From Roseburia_C sp900315735 (lineage in GTDB: Bacteria; Bacillota; Clostridia; Lachnospirales; Lachnospiraceae), in the NCBI GenBank assembly GCA_052118425.1, contig JBQKHF010000002.1: a stretch of DNA of 64,000 nucleotides; one strand, written 5' to 3'. Numbering within the stretch: position 1 is the stretch's first letter; each line of letters opens with the position of its first letter. The translations under genes were made by a program, and so were the position numbers. The notes below the pieces were generated by a model. It saw only the letters and a list, made by a program, of their open reading frames with translations. It was not told the DNA's origin and made no database searches. Shown one piece after another: positions 23,916-31,910 of this stretch.

Positions 23916-24968
23916 CTATTTCTCCTCTAAAACCATCTTTAACATTTTAAATGCAGCTCTTTTTTTTGCTTCTTTTTTTGCTGTTGCATCTGCCATGCAA
24001 ATATTATCATATTCTTTAATTCCACATTCACAATGCCAGATTGGATTACCATTCAAATCATATTTTTCTGTAAAGTTATATTGCGGAATGGAAAAATAGC
24101 CTCTCCTTGCAAGAATTTCAAGTTGATTAATAGAATCTTGTTTATTTGGGTGTTCTATTTCATCCCTAATAGTAAACAATAAGTTATTCTCTTCCAGGTA
24201 CTGGTATACATATTTTGCTGCAGCCTTTCTGGCTTCTTTCTGTGAGTTACCAAACCCATGAATAATATTGTCAAATTCTTCAATTTTTAGATACGCCTTA
24301 TATAGTGGTCTTTTTCCGTTTATCGGCCACTCACTACACACATAATCCCCCATATACCAATGTGCAGTATTGTATTTTTCCACATGATATAATGGTAAAA
24401 TTCCATATTTTCGTAATGACCACTCCTGCAAAAGTTGAATATAATTGTCATCTTCATTCTCCAAATCAGGTTCCAGCATCTGCTCAATCACCTGTTTAAG
24501 AATTTTCACATTCCAATTACAATCCAATACTACTGCCCCAATGATTGCTTCAAACAAATCTTCTTTTACAGCATCTTTTTCTTCCGCATGTCCGTTAATA
24601 TCGCTTTTTCCCATAATAAGAAAATCAGCGAACCCTAGCATATCAATTCTTTCTGCCAGATTCTTCCTTTGAACAAGTTTGCTCTTAATTTCTGTCAATT
24701 CACCTTCATCACATTCAGAATAAAATTCATTACACTCATCCCTGTTGAAATCATCGCACTCAGATGCCATATAACCGTACTCTTCTGTAAGCAATTGAAC
24801 CACAACAAAATCAAGAGCCTTATCACCAATGAACTCTAAAACTTCGTTATTTGCCCCGCCATTTTCTGCAGAATACGACCTGCGAACAAATGCCTGTTGT
24901 AACAAGTCCCGGTTTTTAAATTTGTAATCAATTTGGTTTTCGATACCAATTAAATCATTTGTATCCAT
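23916..24968 (-). CDS. RNase III-like protein with two dsRNA-binding domains
   Basis: A 350-aa protein with an N-terminal RNase III domain: the signature NEVLEFIGDKALDFVV (canonical NERLEFLGDAVL) places catalytic Glu45 and Asp49, and KEDLFEAIIGAVVLD places Asp137 and Glu140, so all four metal ligands are present. An acidic insert (about 66-88) lengthens the domain. Two dsRBD-like regions follow, one at about 174-258 (QEWSLRKYGILPLYHV to EARKAAAKYVYQYLEE) and one at about 277-348 (INQLEILARRGYFSIP to AKKEAKKRAAFKMLKMV). Bacterial RNase III normally has one dsRBD and about 230 aa, and the housekeeping rnc is not here. The gene is AT-rich compared with its neighbours and has a strong AGGAGG site, suggesting an acquired accessory gene. 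Confidence 0.85.
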   Translation of the reverse strand: MDTNDLIGIENQIDYKFKNRDLLQQAFVRRSYSAENGGANNEVLEFIGDKALDFVVVQLLTEEYGYMASECDDFNRDECNEFYSECDEGELTEIKSKLVQRKNLAERIDMLGFADFLIMGKSDINGHAEEKDAVKEDLFEAIIGAVVLDCNWNVKILKQVIEQMLEPDLENEDDNYIQLLQEWSLRKYGILPLYHVEKYNTAHWYMGDYVCSEWPINGKRPLYKAYLKIEEFDNIIHGFGNSQKEARKAAAKYVYQYLEENNLLFTIRDEIEHPNKQDSINQLEILARRGYFSIPQYNFTEKYDLNGNPIWHCECGIKEYDNICMADATAKKEAKKRAAFKMLKMVLEEK

Positions 24969-25543
24969 ATGATACCTCCTAGTTTATTTTAATAGAAGAC
25001 ATAAAGAGTCCAATAATAAACAATCCATTCTTATAATGCATTGCTAAATTGAACAAGATAAGATAAATTTGAATCTTTGTTTTTCTATGTTTACATCATT
25101 TCACTTTCATAAAATGAAATAAACCTATGAAAACAATGGTTTTAATTTATAATATTATGCCCTCTGTTTTTAATATAACAGAAGGCATGCTGTTTTTCAA
25201 TTCTTATTTTTCATATTCCTACCAATCCAAAATTCGAAATTGATTTGAATTCAAGTATTCCCCACTTAAGCATTTTGTACAAATAATAATGCCTTACATA
25301 ACTTTCAACTGTTGCAGACTACTATGCAGCTGCGTCCTCCACCACTACAAACTGCAACTACACTTATGACATACCATGTACTCTTTTATTTAAGGTCAAA
25401 AAACAAACCGATTTGTGGTCGATTTATCTTGGGTAAGCACTTTTGCAGGACTCTCCTTTCCTGCGTATTTTATCAATCGAACATATGTTAGAATACCTTT
25501 TTGAATACCTCGCACTTTTAGCAATGTATTTTTAAGGCTTTTT
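24969..25543. other. AT-rich intergenic stretch between RNase III-like gene and tRNA-Glu repeat
   Basis: I see no convincing gene. It holds an imperfect 12-bp stem (ATGCCCTCTGTT with AACAGAAGGCAT, 25156-25187), an SOS-box-like site (25478-25491), and short open fragments without proper starts on both strands (for example 25396-25500 minus, ending KESPAKVLTQDKSTTNRFVF). The composition and fragments look like remains of an older insertion next to a tRNA gene. Confidence 0.45.
25478..25491. promoter_or_regulatory. Candidate LexA (SOS) box
   Basis: CGAACATATGTTAG matches the Gram-positive LexA consensus CGAAC-N4-GTTCG at all but one position. No obvious SOS gene follows on either side within a few hundred bases. 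Confidence 0.4.
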
Positions 25544-25544
25544 A

Positions 25545-25649
25545 GAACAACTACGAGATACAAACTTTGCGAGTTTCTCGAGTTATCGCAGTGCTTGCCA
25601 AATCTGCATGCAAGCATGCGATTTTTCTCGCTACTCGCGTAAATAAAAA
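25545..25649 (-). repeat. Dispersed intergenic repeat, copy B, with extra hairpin
   Basis: On the plus strand AACTACGAGATACAAACTTT then GCGAGTTTCTCGAG resembles copies A and C. This copy is longer: a strong hairpin (ATCGCA-G-TGCTTGC paired with GCAAGCA-TGCGAT, 25585-25622) sits between the shared core and the A-run, followed by TTTCTCGCTACTCGCG. As in the other copies, on the minus strand it follows a terminator U-tract, here that of tRNA-Glu. Confidence 0.55.
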
Positions 25650-25681
25650 ATGCTGTAAAACCATTATCTGGCTTTCAGCAT
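25650..25681 (-). terminator. Terminator of tRNA-Glu
   Basis: ATGCTGAAAGCC pairs with GGTTTTACAGCAT (one bulged A) and is followed on the minus strand by six T. It lies about 40 bases downstream of the tRNA. Confidence 0.75.
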
Positions 25682-25718
25682 CTTCTATGGGTTGGGCTAT
25701 TAAATTATTAATAGTGAG

Positions 25719-25790
25719 CAGTTCATAGGGGAATCGAACCCCTGTTTCCGCCGTGAGAGGGCGGCGTCTTAACCGCTTGACCAATGAACC
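25719..25790 (-). tRNA. tRNA-Glu (anticodon CUC)
   Basis: Minus-strand 72-nt gene, no encoded CCA. The acceptor arms GGTTCAT and ATGAACT pair, with one G-U. The anticodon stem CCGCC/GGCGG encloses loop CTCTCAC, giving anticodon CTC, and the T arm CAGGGGTTCGATTCCCCTA contains TTCGA. The body matches bacterial tRNA-Glu. The CUC isoacceptor is rarer than UUC. An AT-rich accessory patch lies directly downstream. Confidence 0.95.
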
Positions 25791-25873
25791 GGACAAGTGA
25801 TACTATAACACGACGCCCTCTAAATTGCAAGCACTTTTTTTAATTTTTTTGCAATTTTTTCTTCAGCTTCTTT

Positions 25874-26890
25874 CTAGTCCTCATATCCATTCGGATTATT
25901 CTTCTGCCATCTCCAGGAATCGGCACACATTTCACGAATACCAAACTCTGCTTTCCAGCCAAGCTCCCGCTCTGCCTTAGATGGGTCGCAATAGCAGGTT
26001 GCAATGTCACCGGCACGGCGCGGTTTAATGGAATAAGGAATTTTTACGCCTGTTGCCTCTTCAAAGTTCTTTACAATATCAAGTACGCTGTAGCCATGTC
26101 CGGTACCGAGATTGTAAATGCTTAAGCCTGCATTTTCCTCAATCTTCTTTAATGCCTTTACATGTCCCTTTGCCAGGTCAACTACATGGATGTAATCTCT
26201 TACGCCGGTTCCATCCGGTGTATCATAATCGTTTCCGAATACGCCAAGCTCTTTTAATTTTCCAACAGCTACCTGGGTAATATATGGCATCAGGTTGTTT
26301 GGAATTCCATTTGGATTCTCTCCCATGGTTCCACTCTGATGCGCTCCGATTGGATTGAAATATCTTAATAAGATAACATTCCATTCCGGGTCTGCTTTCT
26401 GCATATCCATAAGAATCTGCTCCAACATGGATTTGGTCCAGCCGTATGGATTGGTGCACTGTCCCTTCGGACATTCCTCTGTGATTGGAATCTGTGCCGG
26501 GTCACCATATACAGTTGCAGAAGAAGAAAAGATAATATTCTTGCAGCCGTGCTGACGCATCACATCTACCAGTGTTAATGTTCCGGCAATGTTGTTGTTA
26601 TAATATTCCCAAGGCTTTACCACAGATTCTCCTACTGCTTTTAATCCTGCGAAATGAATGCAGCAGTCAATCTTCTCTTTTTCCATGATTTCATTTAAGA
26701 TATCACGGTCTAATATATCTCCACGATAAAATGTAACTTCTTTTCCGGTAAGTGCTTTTACACGCTCCAATGATTTCTCGCTGGCATTGGATAAATTATC
26801 CAGCACTACTACATCATAGCCTGCCTGCTGTAATTCCACGCAGGTATGACTTCCGATGTAACCTGCTCCACCTGTAACTAAAATAGACAT
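25874..26890 (-). CDS. galE: UDP-glucose 4-epimerase
   Basis: NAD-dependent interconversion of UDP-glucose and UDP-galactose (Leloir pathway). The NAD-binding loop is TGGAGYIGSHT; the catalytic Ser lies in SSSATVYG and the Tyr/Lys pair in YGWTK; the C-terminal part has RAGDIATCYCDPSKAERELGW. The length of about 338 aa is normal. The ATG at 26890 (MSILVTGGAG) follows AAAGGAG by eight bases. Monocistronic, divergent from the AraC regulator. Confidence 0.96.
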   Translation of the reverse strand: MSILVTGGAGYIGSHTCVELQQAGYDVVVLDNLSNASEKSLERVKALTGKEVTFYRGDILDRDILNEIMEKEKIDCCIHFAGLKAVGESVVKPWEYYNNNIAGTLTLVDVMRQHGCKNIIFSSSATVYGDPAQIPITEECPKGQCTNPYGWTKSMLEQILMDMQKADPEWNVILLRYFNPIGAHQSGTMGENPNGIPNNLMPYITQVAVGKLKELGVFGNDYDTPDGTGVRDYIHVVDLAKGHVKALKKIEENAGLSIYNLGTGHGYSVLDIVKNFEEATGVKIPYSIKPRRAGDIATCYCDPSKAERELGWKAEFGIREMCADSWRWQKNNPNGYED

Positions 26891-26977
26891 ATTCTCCACT
26901 CCTTTGTACTAAAATATGTATTTTCGTGTTCCTTACAAATAAGAGTATACCTTATATTCCCATATTTGAACAGTATC

Positions 26978-26993
26978 TATTGTATAAACAATA
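26978..26993. promoter_or_regulatory. Perfect palindrome in the galE-araC divergent region
   Basis: TATTGT-ATAA-ACAATA, a 16-bp perfect inverted repeat, 11 bases upstream of the -35 of the plus-strand regulator and upstream of galE. It is a plausible operator, although its AT content leaves chance possible. Confidence 0.4.
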
Positions 26994-27003
26994 TGTATTT
27001 TTG

Positions 27004-27032
27004 TTGCAACTATAAAAAACAGCTTTTATAAT
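27004..27032 (+). promoter_or_regulatory. Sigma-A promoter of the AraC-type regulator
   Basis: TTGCAA (27004-27009), 17 bases, TATAAT (27027-27032), about 42 bases before the ATG. Confidence 0.7.
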
Positions 27033-27074
27033 ATATTTAAAATCTATCTGCAAATTCTAAAAAGGAGGTATACA

Positions 27075-27917
27075 ATGGATCCAAAATATAAAAATTCTTA
27101 TAAAGTAAATAAAAAAGAATTAATGTCCCTTTCCGTCTATAATGTCGGTTTCCAGAAATGTGAGTCCCTCTATCAGTGGGGACCGGGAATCCGTGACCAT
27201 TATCTGATTCATCACATTTTATCCGGCAAAGGATATTATTCGGTGGGCGGTAAAGTTTATGCCCTTTCCACCGGTGATACCTTCCTTGTCTACCCTCAGA
27301 CCGAAGTCACCTATTATGCAGATGAAGAAAATCCGTGGGAATATGCCTGGGTTGGATTTAACGGCAGTGACGCTGCCATTATTTTAAATGCCACTGATTT
27401 TTCCAGAGAATTTCCGCTGATTCACCAGACGCCGCTTTCCGAATCCATCCGTGCCCATCTTCTCGGCATCTATGAAGCCCGCGGAAATGATTTCATGGAT
27501 TCCGTAGAAATGACCGGACGGCTCTATCAGACGCTGGCTCTTTTTATGAAACACGCCAGCAATAACGAGCAGTATAACAGTTCCAGCAACTATGTCCAGA
27601 AAGGAATTGCCTATATTTCTGCCAACTATTCCTATCCGATCCGCGTGGAAGATGTTGCCGATTATGTCGGTGTAAGCCGGAGCCACCTGTACCGCTCCTT
27701 TGAAACCATACTGGGTCAGTCGCCGAAAAATTATCTGACCCAGTTTCGTTTAAAACAGGCTTGCTATCTCTTAGAACACTCCAGCCTATCCATTACTGCT
27801 GTAGCTAATTCCGTAGGCTTTGACAATGGGCTGCATTTTTCCAAGACGTTCCACAAGCTGAAAGGAATATCGCCCCGGGATTACCGGCTTACATCCTTAA
27901 ATAATAATACAGACTAA
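27075..27917 (+). CDS. AraC family transcriptional regulator
   Basis: N-terminal cupin-like effector domain (about 20-150: HHILSGKGYYSVGGKVYALSTGDTFLVYPQTEVTYYAD), linker, and C-terminal double helix-turn-helix (about 180-275: VEDVADYVGVSRSHLYRSFETILGQSPKNYLTQFRLKQA and ITAVANSVGFDNGLHFSKTFHKLKGISPRDYR). This type often controls sugar operons (MsmR/RafR-like). GGAGG precedes ATG 27075. Its last 21 bases overlap the spoIVA 3' end on the opposite strand. Nearby sugar genes (galE, mal operon) are candidate targets but no link is visible. Confidence 0.9.
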   Translation: MDPKYKNSYKVNKKELMSLSVYNVGFQKCESLYQWGPGIRDHYLIHHILSGKGYYSVGGKVYALSTGDTFLVYPQTEVTYYADEENPWEYAWVGFNGSDAAIILNATDFSREFPLIHQTPLSESIRAHLLGIYEARGNDFMDSVEMTGRLYQTLALFMKHASNNEQYNSSSNYVQKGIAYISANYSYPIRVEDVADYVGVSRSHLYRSFETILGQSPKNYLTQFRLKQACYLLEHSSLSITAVANSVGFDNGLHFSKTFHKLKGISPRDYRLTSLNNNTD

Positions 27918-29384
27918 TCCGCCATTATTATCATTTACAACCTTCTGCATGGTATCCTGCAGCTTCATCTGGCTTTCATCATCCATCATGCCAATCTTGC
28001 TACGGATACCGTCTTCCATCAGTTCTCCAATGGATTTTCCAAAAATGCTGGTTCCCCAGACTCCATCTTCTGTGCTCTGTCCCTCTTTGATATAATGAAT
28101 CAGGTCGTTTGCCTGCTCTTCACTTCCTACAATCGGTGCAATCTCCGTTTCAATATTTGCCCGGATCATATGAACAGACGGTGCTACTGCCTTGATTTTT
28201 ACGCCAAACTTATTGCCATGTTTAATCAGCACCGGATCATCCATTTTAATATCTGAAAGCTTCGGACTCACCACTCCATATCCTTTCATTTCTACCGATT
28301 GCACCGCATCCGCTACTTTCTCATATTCCTTACGTTTCTCAGAAAGCTCCTTTATCATGGAAATAAGCTGGTATTCCCCGGTCACTTCTGTTCCAGTCAG
28401 TTCACTGATATTTTCATAATAATACTGATCTGCAATATCCAGCCGGATATCTGCTGTGCCATTTTCCAGATTCACCGCCTGCATCATCATATTGGAAATG
28501 TAATCTCCCTCCGGAGCCATCTTGTAATCCATCAAATCTTTAATCAGTGTTACTTCTGACAGCATTTTTCCAGCATTTGCAACCACATTTTCTTTGATTG
28601 GATGACTCATTTCCAACATTTCTACCCATTTCGGAAGAAAGAAATTCATCTTCACAACCGGAAATTCATAGAGGATACCCTTCAGTACTGCATAGACATC
28701 TTCTTTCCGAAGCTGCTCACAATTCAGCGGAAATACACTGACTTCATATTTTTCTTCTAATTCTTTTGCCAGTTGTGCCGTTTCCTCGCTGTATGGTTTT
28801 ACGGAATTCAGTACCATAACAAAGGGTTTTCCGATTCTCTGCAGCTCTTTTATGGTTTCTTCTTCACCTTTCACATAATTCTCCCGCGGGATATCTGTAA
28901 AACTGCCATCTGCAGTTACTACAATTCCAATGGTTGCATGGTCATTAATAACCTTTCTGGTTCCGACCTCCGCCGCCTTTGTAAAAGGAATTTCCTCTTC
29001 AAACCAAGGCGTCTTTACCATTCGCTCCACGCCATTTTCCAGATGTCCGGTGGCACCCTCTACCATATAACCCACACAGTCAATCAGCCTCACTTTTACT
29101 TCGGTATCTTCGCCAAGCCGGATTTTTGCAGCATCTTTTGGAATAAACTTCGGTTCTGTTGTCATAATGGTTTTTCCCTGGGCCGCCTGTGGCATTTCAT
29201 CCACCGCACGCTGGCGGCTGTTTTCATCCTCCATAAACGGAAGTACCATCAGCTCCATGAAACGTTTGATAAAAGATGACTTCCCGGTCCGCACAGCTCC
29301 AATCACACCTATGTAAATTTCCCCATTTGTCCTTGCACTGATATCTTTATACATATCGTAAGTGCCTGTATTAAAATTTTCCAT
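27897..29384 (-). CDS. spoIVA: Stage IV sporulation protein A (spore coat ATPase)
   Basis: Mother-cell ATPase that polymerises on the outer forespore membrane as the basement layer of the spore coat. The Walker A loop is GAVRTGKSSFIKRF near residue 29, a Walker B-like RLIDCVGYMVEGATGH follows, and the C-terminus ends NDNNGGLVCIII, all typical. The length of 495 aa matches the 492-aa B. subtilis protein. The start follows GGAGGAATTTAT. The SD is inside a strong hairpin (29390-29429). I saw no clear sigma-E promoter in the short gap after the lipid kinase gene. Confidence 0.97.
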   Translation of the reverse strand: MENFNTGTYDMYKDISARTNGEIYIGVIGAVRTGKSSFIKRFMELMVLPFMEDENSRQRAVDEMPQAAQGKTIMTTEPKFIPKDAAKIRLGEDTEVKVRLIDCVGYMVEGATGHLENGVERMVKTPWFEEEIPFTKAAEVGTRKVINDHATIGIVVTADGSFTDIPRENYVKGEEETIKELQRIGKPFVMVLNSVKPYSEETAQLAKELEEKYEVSVFPLNCEQLRKEDVYAVLKGILYEFPVVKMNFFLPKWVEMLEMSHPIKENVVANAGKMLSEVTLIKDLMDYKMAPEGDYISNMMMQAVNLENGTADIRLDIADQYYYENISELTGTEVTGEYQLISMIKELSEKRKEYEKVADAVQSVEMKGYGVVSPKLSDIKMDDPVLIKHGNKFGVKIKAVAPSVHMIRANIETEIAPIVGSEEQANDLIHYIKEGQSTEDGVWGTSIFGKSIGELMEDGIRSKIGMMDDESQMKLQDTMQKVVNDNNGGLVCIII

Positions 29385-29389
29385 ATAAA

Positions 29390-29429
29390 TTCCTCCTGCC
29401 TATACTGTTATATGTATATGCAGGAGGAA
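29390..29429 (-). promoter_or_regulatory. Hairpin enclosing the spoIVA ribosome binding site
   Basis: On the minus strand TTCCTCCTGC and GCAGGAGGAA form a perfect 10-bp stem that contains the SD sequence; an inner TATAC/GTATA stem extends it with one mismatch, leaving an 8-base loop. No T-run follows, so it does not look like a terminator. Confidence 0.65.
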
Positions 29430-29436
29430 GTCACCA

Positions 29437-30366
29437 TTATAACAAAATATTCAGTTTTCCAGAAAGACATCTAAACTCTGCGTGCGTCACATCTCCGCAG
29501 TATTCTCCATCTGCATGCAATACCATAGGCTTCTCTAAATCCACGCTGAATTTTCTGCAGTTATGAATATCAAAGCACTTAAATCCTGTATGTTTTCCCT
29601 TTACCAGAAATGGCAACAGGAAAAAAGTGCACCACCTTGCCACTCCATAGGCGCAGCAAACGGAAAATTCTCCGTCCGTAGCCACTGCATCCGGAGCCAT
29701 CGGTACTCCGCCGCCTTCACAATACTGATTCATTCCGGCAATAAAAATCATCCGGGAAATCGGCTCTTCCACTTCATCATCAAACACAATCTTCACTTCT
29801 GTTGTCGGCATGGTAAACAGGGATTTTATTGTAAGACAGACATAGGTTAATGAACCAAGTCCCAGTTTATTTAACGCTTTCTTTAAACCGGAATGCAGTG
29901 CCTGTTTACATACATCCGCATCCAGTCCAAGACCGGAACTAATTGCAAAAATCTTCTGTTCCTTCTGTCCTTCTTCCACCCAGCTGACACAGCCTAAGTC
30001 AATCGGCGTTGTCTCTTCCGCCTGAAGTATCCGCTCTAAATTTTCTGTAGGTGTTCCATTGATTTTCATACCTCTTGCGAAATCATTCCCGGAGCCGGTC
30101 GGTATGTATCCAAACCAGATTTTTTCAAAATCATGCATCCCGTTCAGTACTTCATTTAACGTACCATCACCACCGACCACAATAAGATACACTTTTTCTC
30201 TATCAATATCACATACACGGTCTGCAAGCTTCTTCGCATGACCCTCATACTCTGTAAAATGTGCTTTATACCTTATTTCATGCTCCAGAAGGTAATTCTG
30301 CAGTTCCTCCCAGACCCGTTTGGACCTGCCGCCTCCCGAGGTATTGTTTACTATAAAATGATACAT
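29437..30366 (-). CDS. Diacylglycerol/lipid kinase (DagK/YegS family)
   Basis: Soluble lipid kinase with the DAGK catalytic signature GGDGTLNEVLNG and the N-terminal start VNNTSGGGRSKRVWEEL; it phosphorylates diacylglycerol or related lipids and returns them to phospholipid synthesis. The length of 309 aa is typical. Its ATG begins one base after the malQ stop codon, so it should be cotranslated with malQ, although the functions are unrelated. The exact lipid is not determinable. Confidence 0.88.
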   Translation of the reverse strand: MYHFIVNNTSGGGRSKRVWEELQNYLLEHEIRYKAHFTEYEGHAKKLADRVCDIDREKVYLIVVGGDGTLNEVLNGMHDFEKIWFGYIPTGSGNDFARGMKINGTPTENLERILQAEETTPIDLGCVSWVEEGQKEQKIFAISSGLGLDADVCKQALHSGLKKALNKLGLGSLTYVCLTIKSLFTMPTTEVKIVFDDEVEEPISRMIFIAGMNQYCEGGGVPMAPDAVATDGEFSVCCAYGVARWCTFFLLPFLVKGKHTGFKCFDIHNCRKFSVDLEKPMVLHADGEYCGDVTHAEFRCLSGKLNILL

Positions 30367-30367
30367 T

Positions 30368-31885
30368 TTATTCTGCTGTTTCTAAAGCTTCCAGCTCTTC
30401 TTTTGTTTTTCTCTTTCTACAGTAGATTTCCATATTTTTGCAGACTTTCTTTGCAAGCGCCGAAGTAATCTGTCCATCTACCGCACGCCATTTCCAGTTC
30501 ATGCCAAGTGTAGATGGTGTATTCATACGTCCTTCACTGCCAATTCCAAGAATATCCTGCATCGGAACAATAGCCATATCACCAACACAGCCCCATACAG
30601 CTTTCATGGTGCCCCAGTTATATCCTTCTTCTTTATTTAATCTCAAATATTCTTTGGCATATTTAACACTTTCCTTTGGAGCCGTCTTGAACCATCCCAT
30701 AATGGTATCATTATCATGAGTTCCCGTATAAACAACACAATTCTTTTGATATGTATGCGGAAGGTAATCACTCTCTTCTCTGCTGTCAAAAGCAAACTGG
30801 ATTAACTTCATTCCAGGGAAACCGGTATCCTTTAACAACTGTTTTACGGACGGTGTTAAATAACCCAAATCTTCTACAATAATATTTAATCTGCCAAGTT
30901 TCTTTTCCAGAGTATTGAACAAGTCCATACCAGGACCTTCTCTCCACTCTCCATTTCTTGCAGTCTTATCCTTTGCAGGAATTGCGTAATATGAATCAAA
31001 ACCTCTGAAGTGGTCAATACGGACAACATCATACAATTCAGACATTGCTTTGATACGTTTTGTCCACCAGGTATAACCATCCTTCTTCATTGCATCCCAA
31101 CGGAATAACGGGTTACCCCATAACTGTCCATCATCAGAGAATGCATCTGGAGGACATCCGGATACATCGATTGGATCCAGGTTCTCATCTAAATAGAACT
31201 GTCCCGGATTTGCCCATACATCTGCACTGTCACCAGCAACATAAATAGGTACATCACCGATAATCTGAATGCCTTTTTCATTAGCGTATGCTTTCAGTTC
31301 TGTCCACTGTTTGAAGAACAGATACTGCAGCATTTTCCAGAATTCAACATCATCTGCAAATTCTTCTTTCGCTTTCTCAATTTCTGATGGTTTGCGGAGT
31401 TTTAAATCTTTCTTCCATTCAAACCATGCAACCCCGCCATTTGCATCCTTCAATGCCATAAACAGTGCATAGTCATCTAACCAGTCACTGTTTTTCTCAC
31501 AAAAGTCTGCGAAATCATCCGGTAATGCTTTTTTAAAGCGCTGATATGCTTTTTTCAATAAAGGAAAACGGTTTTCATAAAGTGTTCCATACTCTACAAA
31601 TTCCGGATTTTCTCCCCATTCATAGCTTAAGCATTCCTTTTTTGTCAGTAACTTATCCTTACAAAGATAATCTAAGTCAATAAAATATGGATTTCCCGCA
31701 AAGCTTGAAAATGACTGATATGGAGAATCTCCATAGCTGGTTGGGCATATCGGTAATATCTGCCAGTAAGTCTGTCCTGCTTTATCCAAAAAGTCTACAA
31801 ATTTTCTGGCTTCCTTTCCCATTGTACCGATTCCGTATGGTGACGGAAGTGAAGATATATGCATTAATATCCCACTTGTTCTCAT
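30368..31885 (-). CDS. malQ: 4-alpha-glucanotransferase (amylomaltase)
   Basis: Cytoplasmic GH77 enzyme that transfers glucan segments between maltodextrins. Conserved parts: the opening RTSGILMHISSLPSPYGIGTMG, IIGDVPIYVAGDSADVWANP, VVRIDHFRGFDSYYAIPA (nucleophile Asp in RIDHFRG), IVEDLGYL (acid Glu) and VVYTGTHDNDT. It is 505 aa, normal. It follows the LacI regulator by 25 bases at the end of the maltodextrin operon. Confidence 0.95.
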   Translation of the reverse strand: MRTSGILMHISSLPSPYGIGTMGKEARKFVDFLDKAGQTYWQILPICPTSYGDSPYQSFSSFAGNPYFIDLDYLCKDKLLTKKECLSYEWGENPEFVEYGTLYENRFPLLKKAYQRFKKALPDDFADFCEKNSDWLDDYALFMALKDANGGVAWFEWKKDLKLRKPSEIEKAKEEFADDVEFWKMLQYLFFKQWTELKAYANEKGIQIIGDVPIYVAGDSADVWANPGQFYLDENLDPIDVSGCPPDAFSDDGQLWGNPLFRWDAMKKDGYTWWTKRIKAMSELYDVVRIDHFRGFDSYYAIPAKDKTARNGEWREGPGMDLFNTLEKKLGRLNIIVEDLGYLTPSVKQLLKDTGFPGMKLIQFAFDSREESDYLPHTYQKNCVVYTGTHDNDTIMGWFKTAPKESVKYAKEYLRLNKEEGYNWGTMKAVWGCVGDMAIVPMQDILGIGSEGRMNTPSTLGMNWKWRAVDGQITSALAKKVCKNMEIYCRKRKTKEELEALETAE

Positions 31886-31910
31886 AATTAAATTCCTCCT
31901 GCAAACTAGA

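Noticed and set aside
25156..25198. Possible plus-strand terminator in the AT-rich gap
   Set aside because: The stem has a mismatch, the T-run is short and offset by several bases, and no plus-strand gene ends there.
25396..25617. 73-codon minus-strand ORF near tRNA-Glu
   Set aside because: Its first part is translated repeat copy B, it contains the SOS-like box in frame, and no RBS precedes it; the C-terminal end alone might be a gene remnant.
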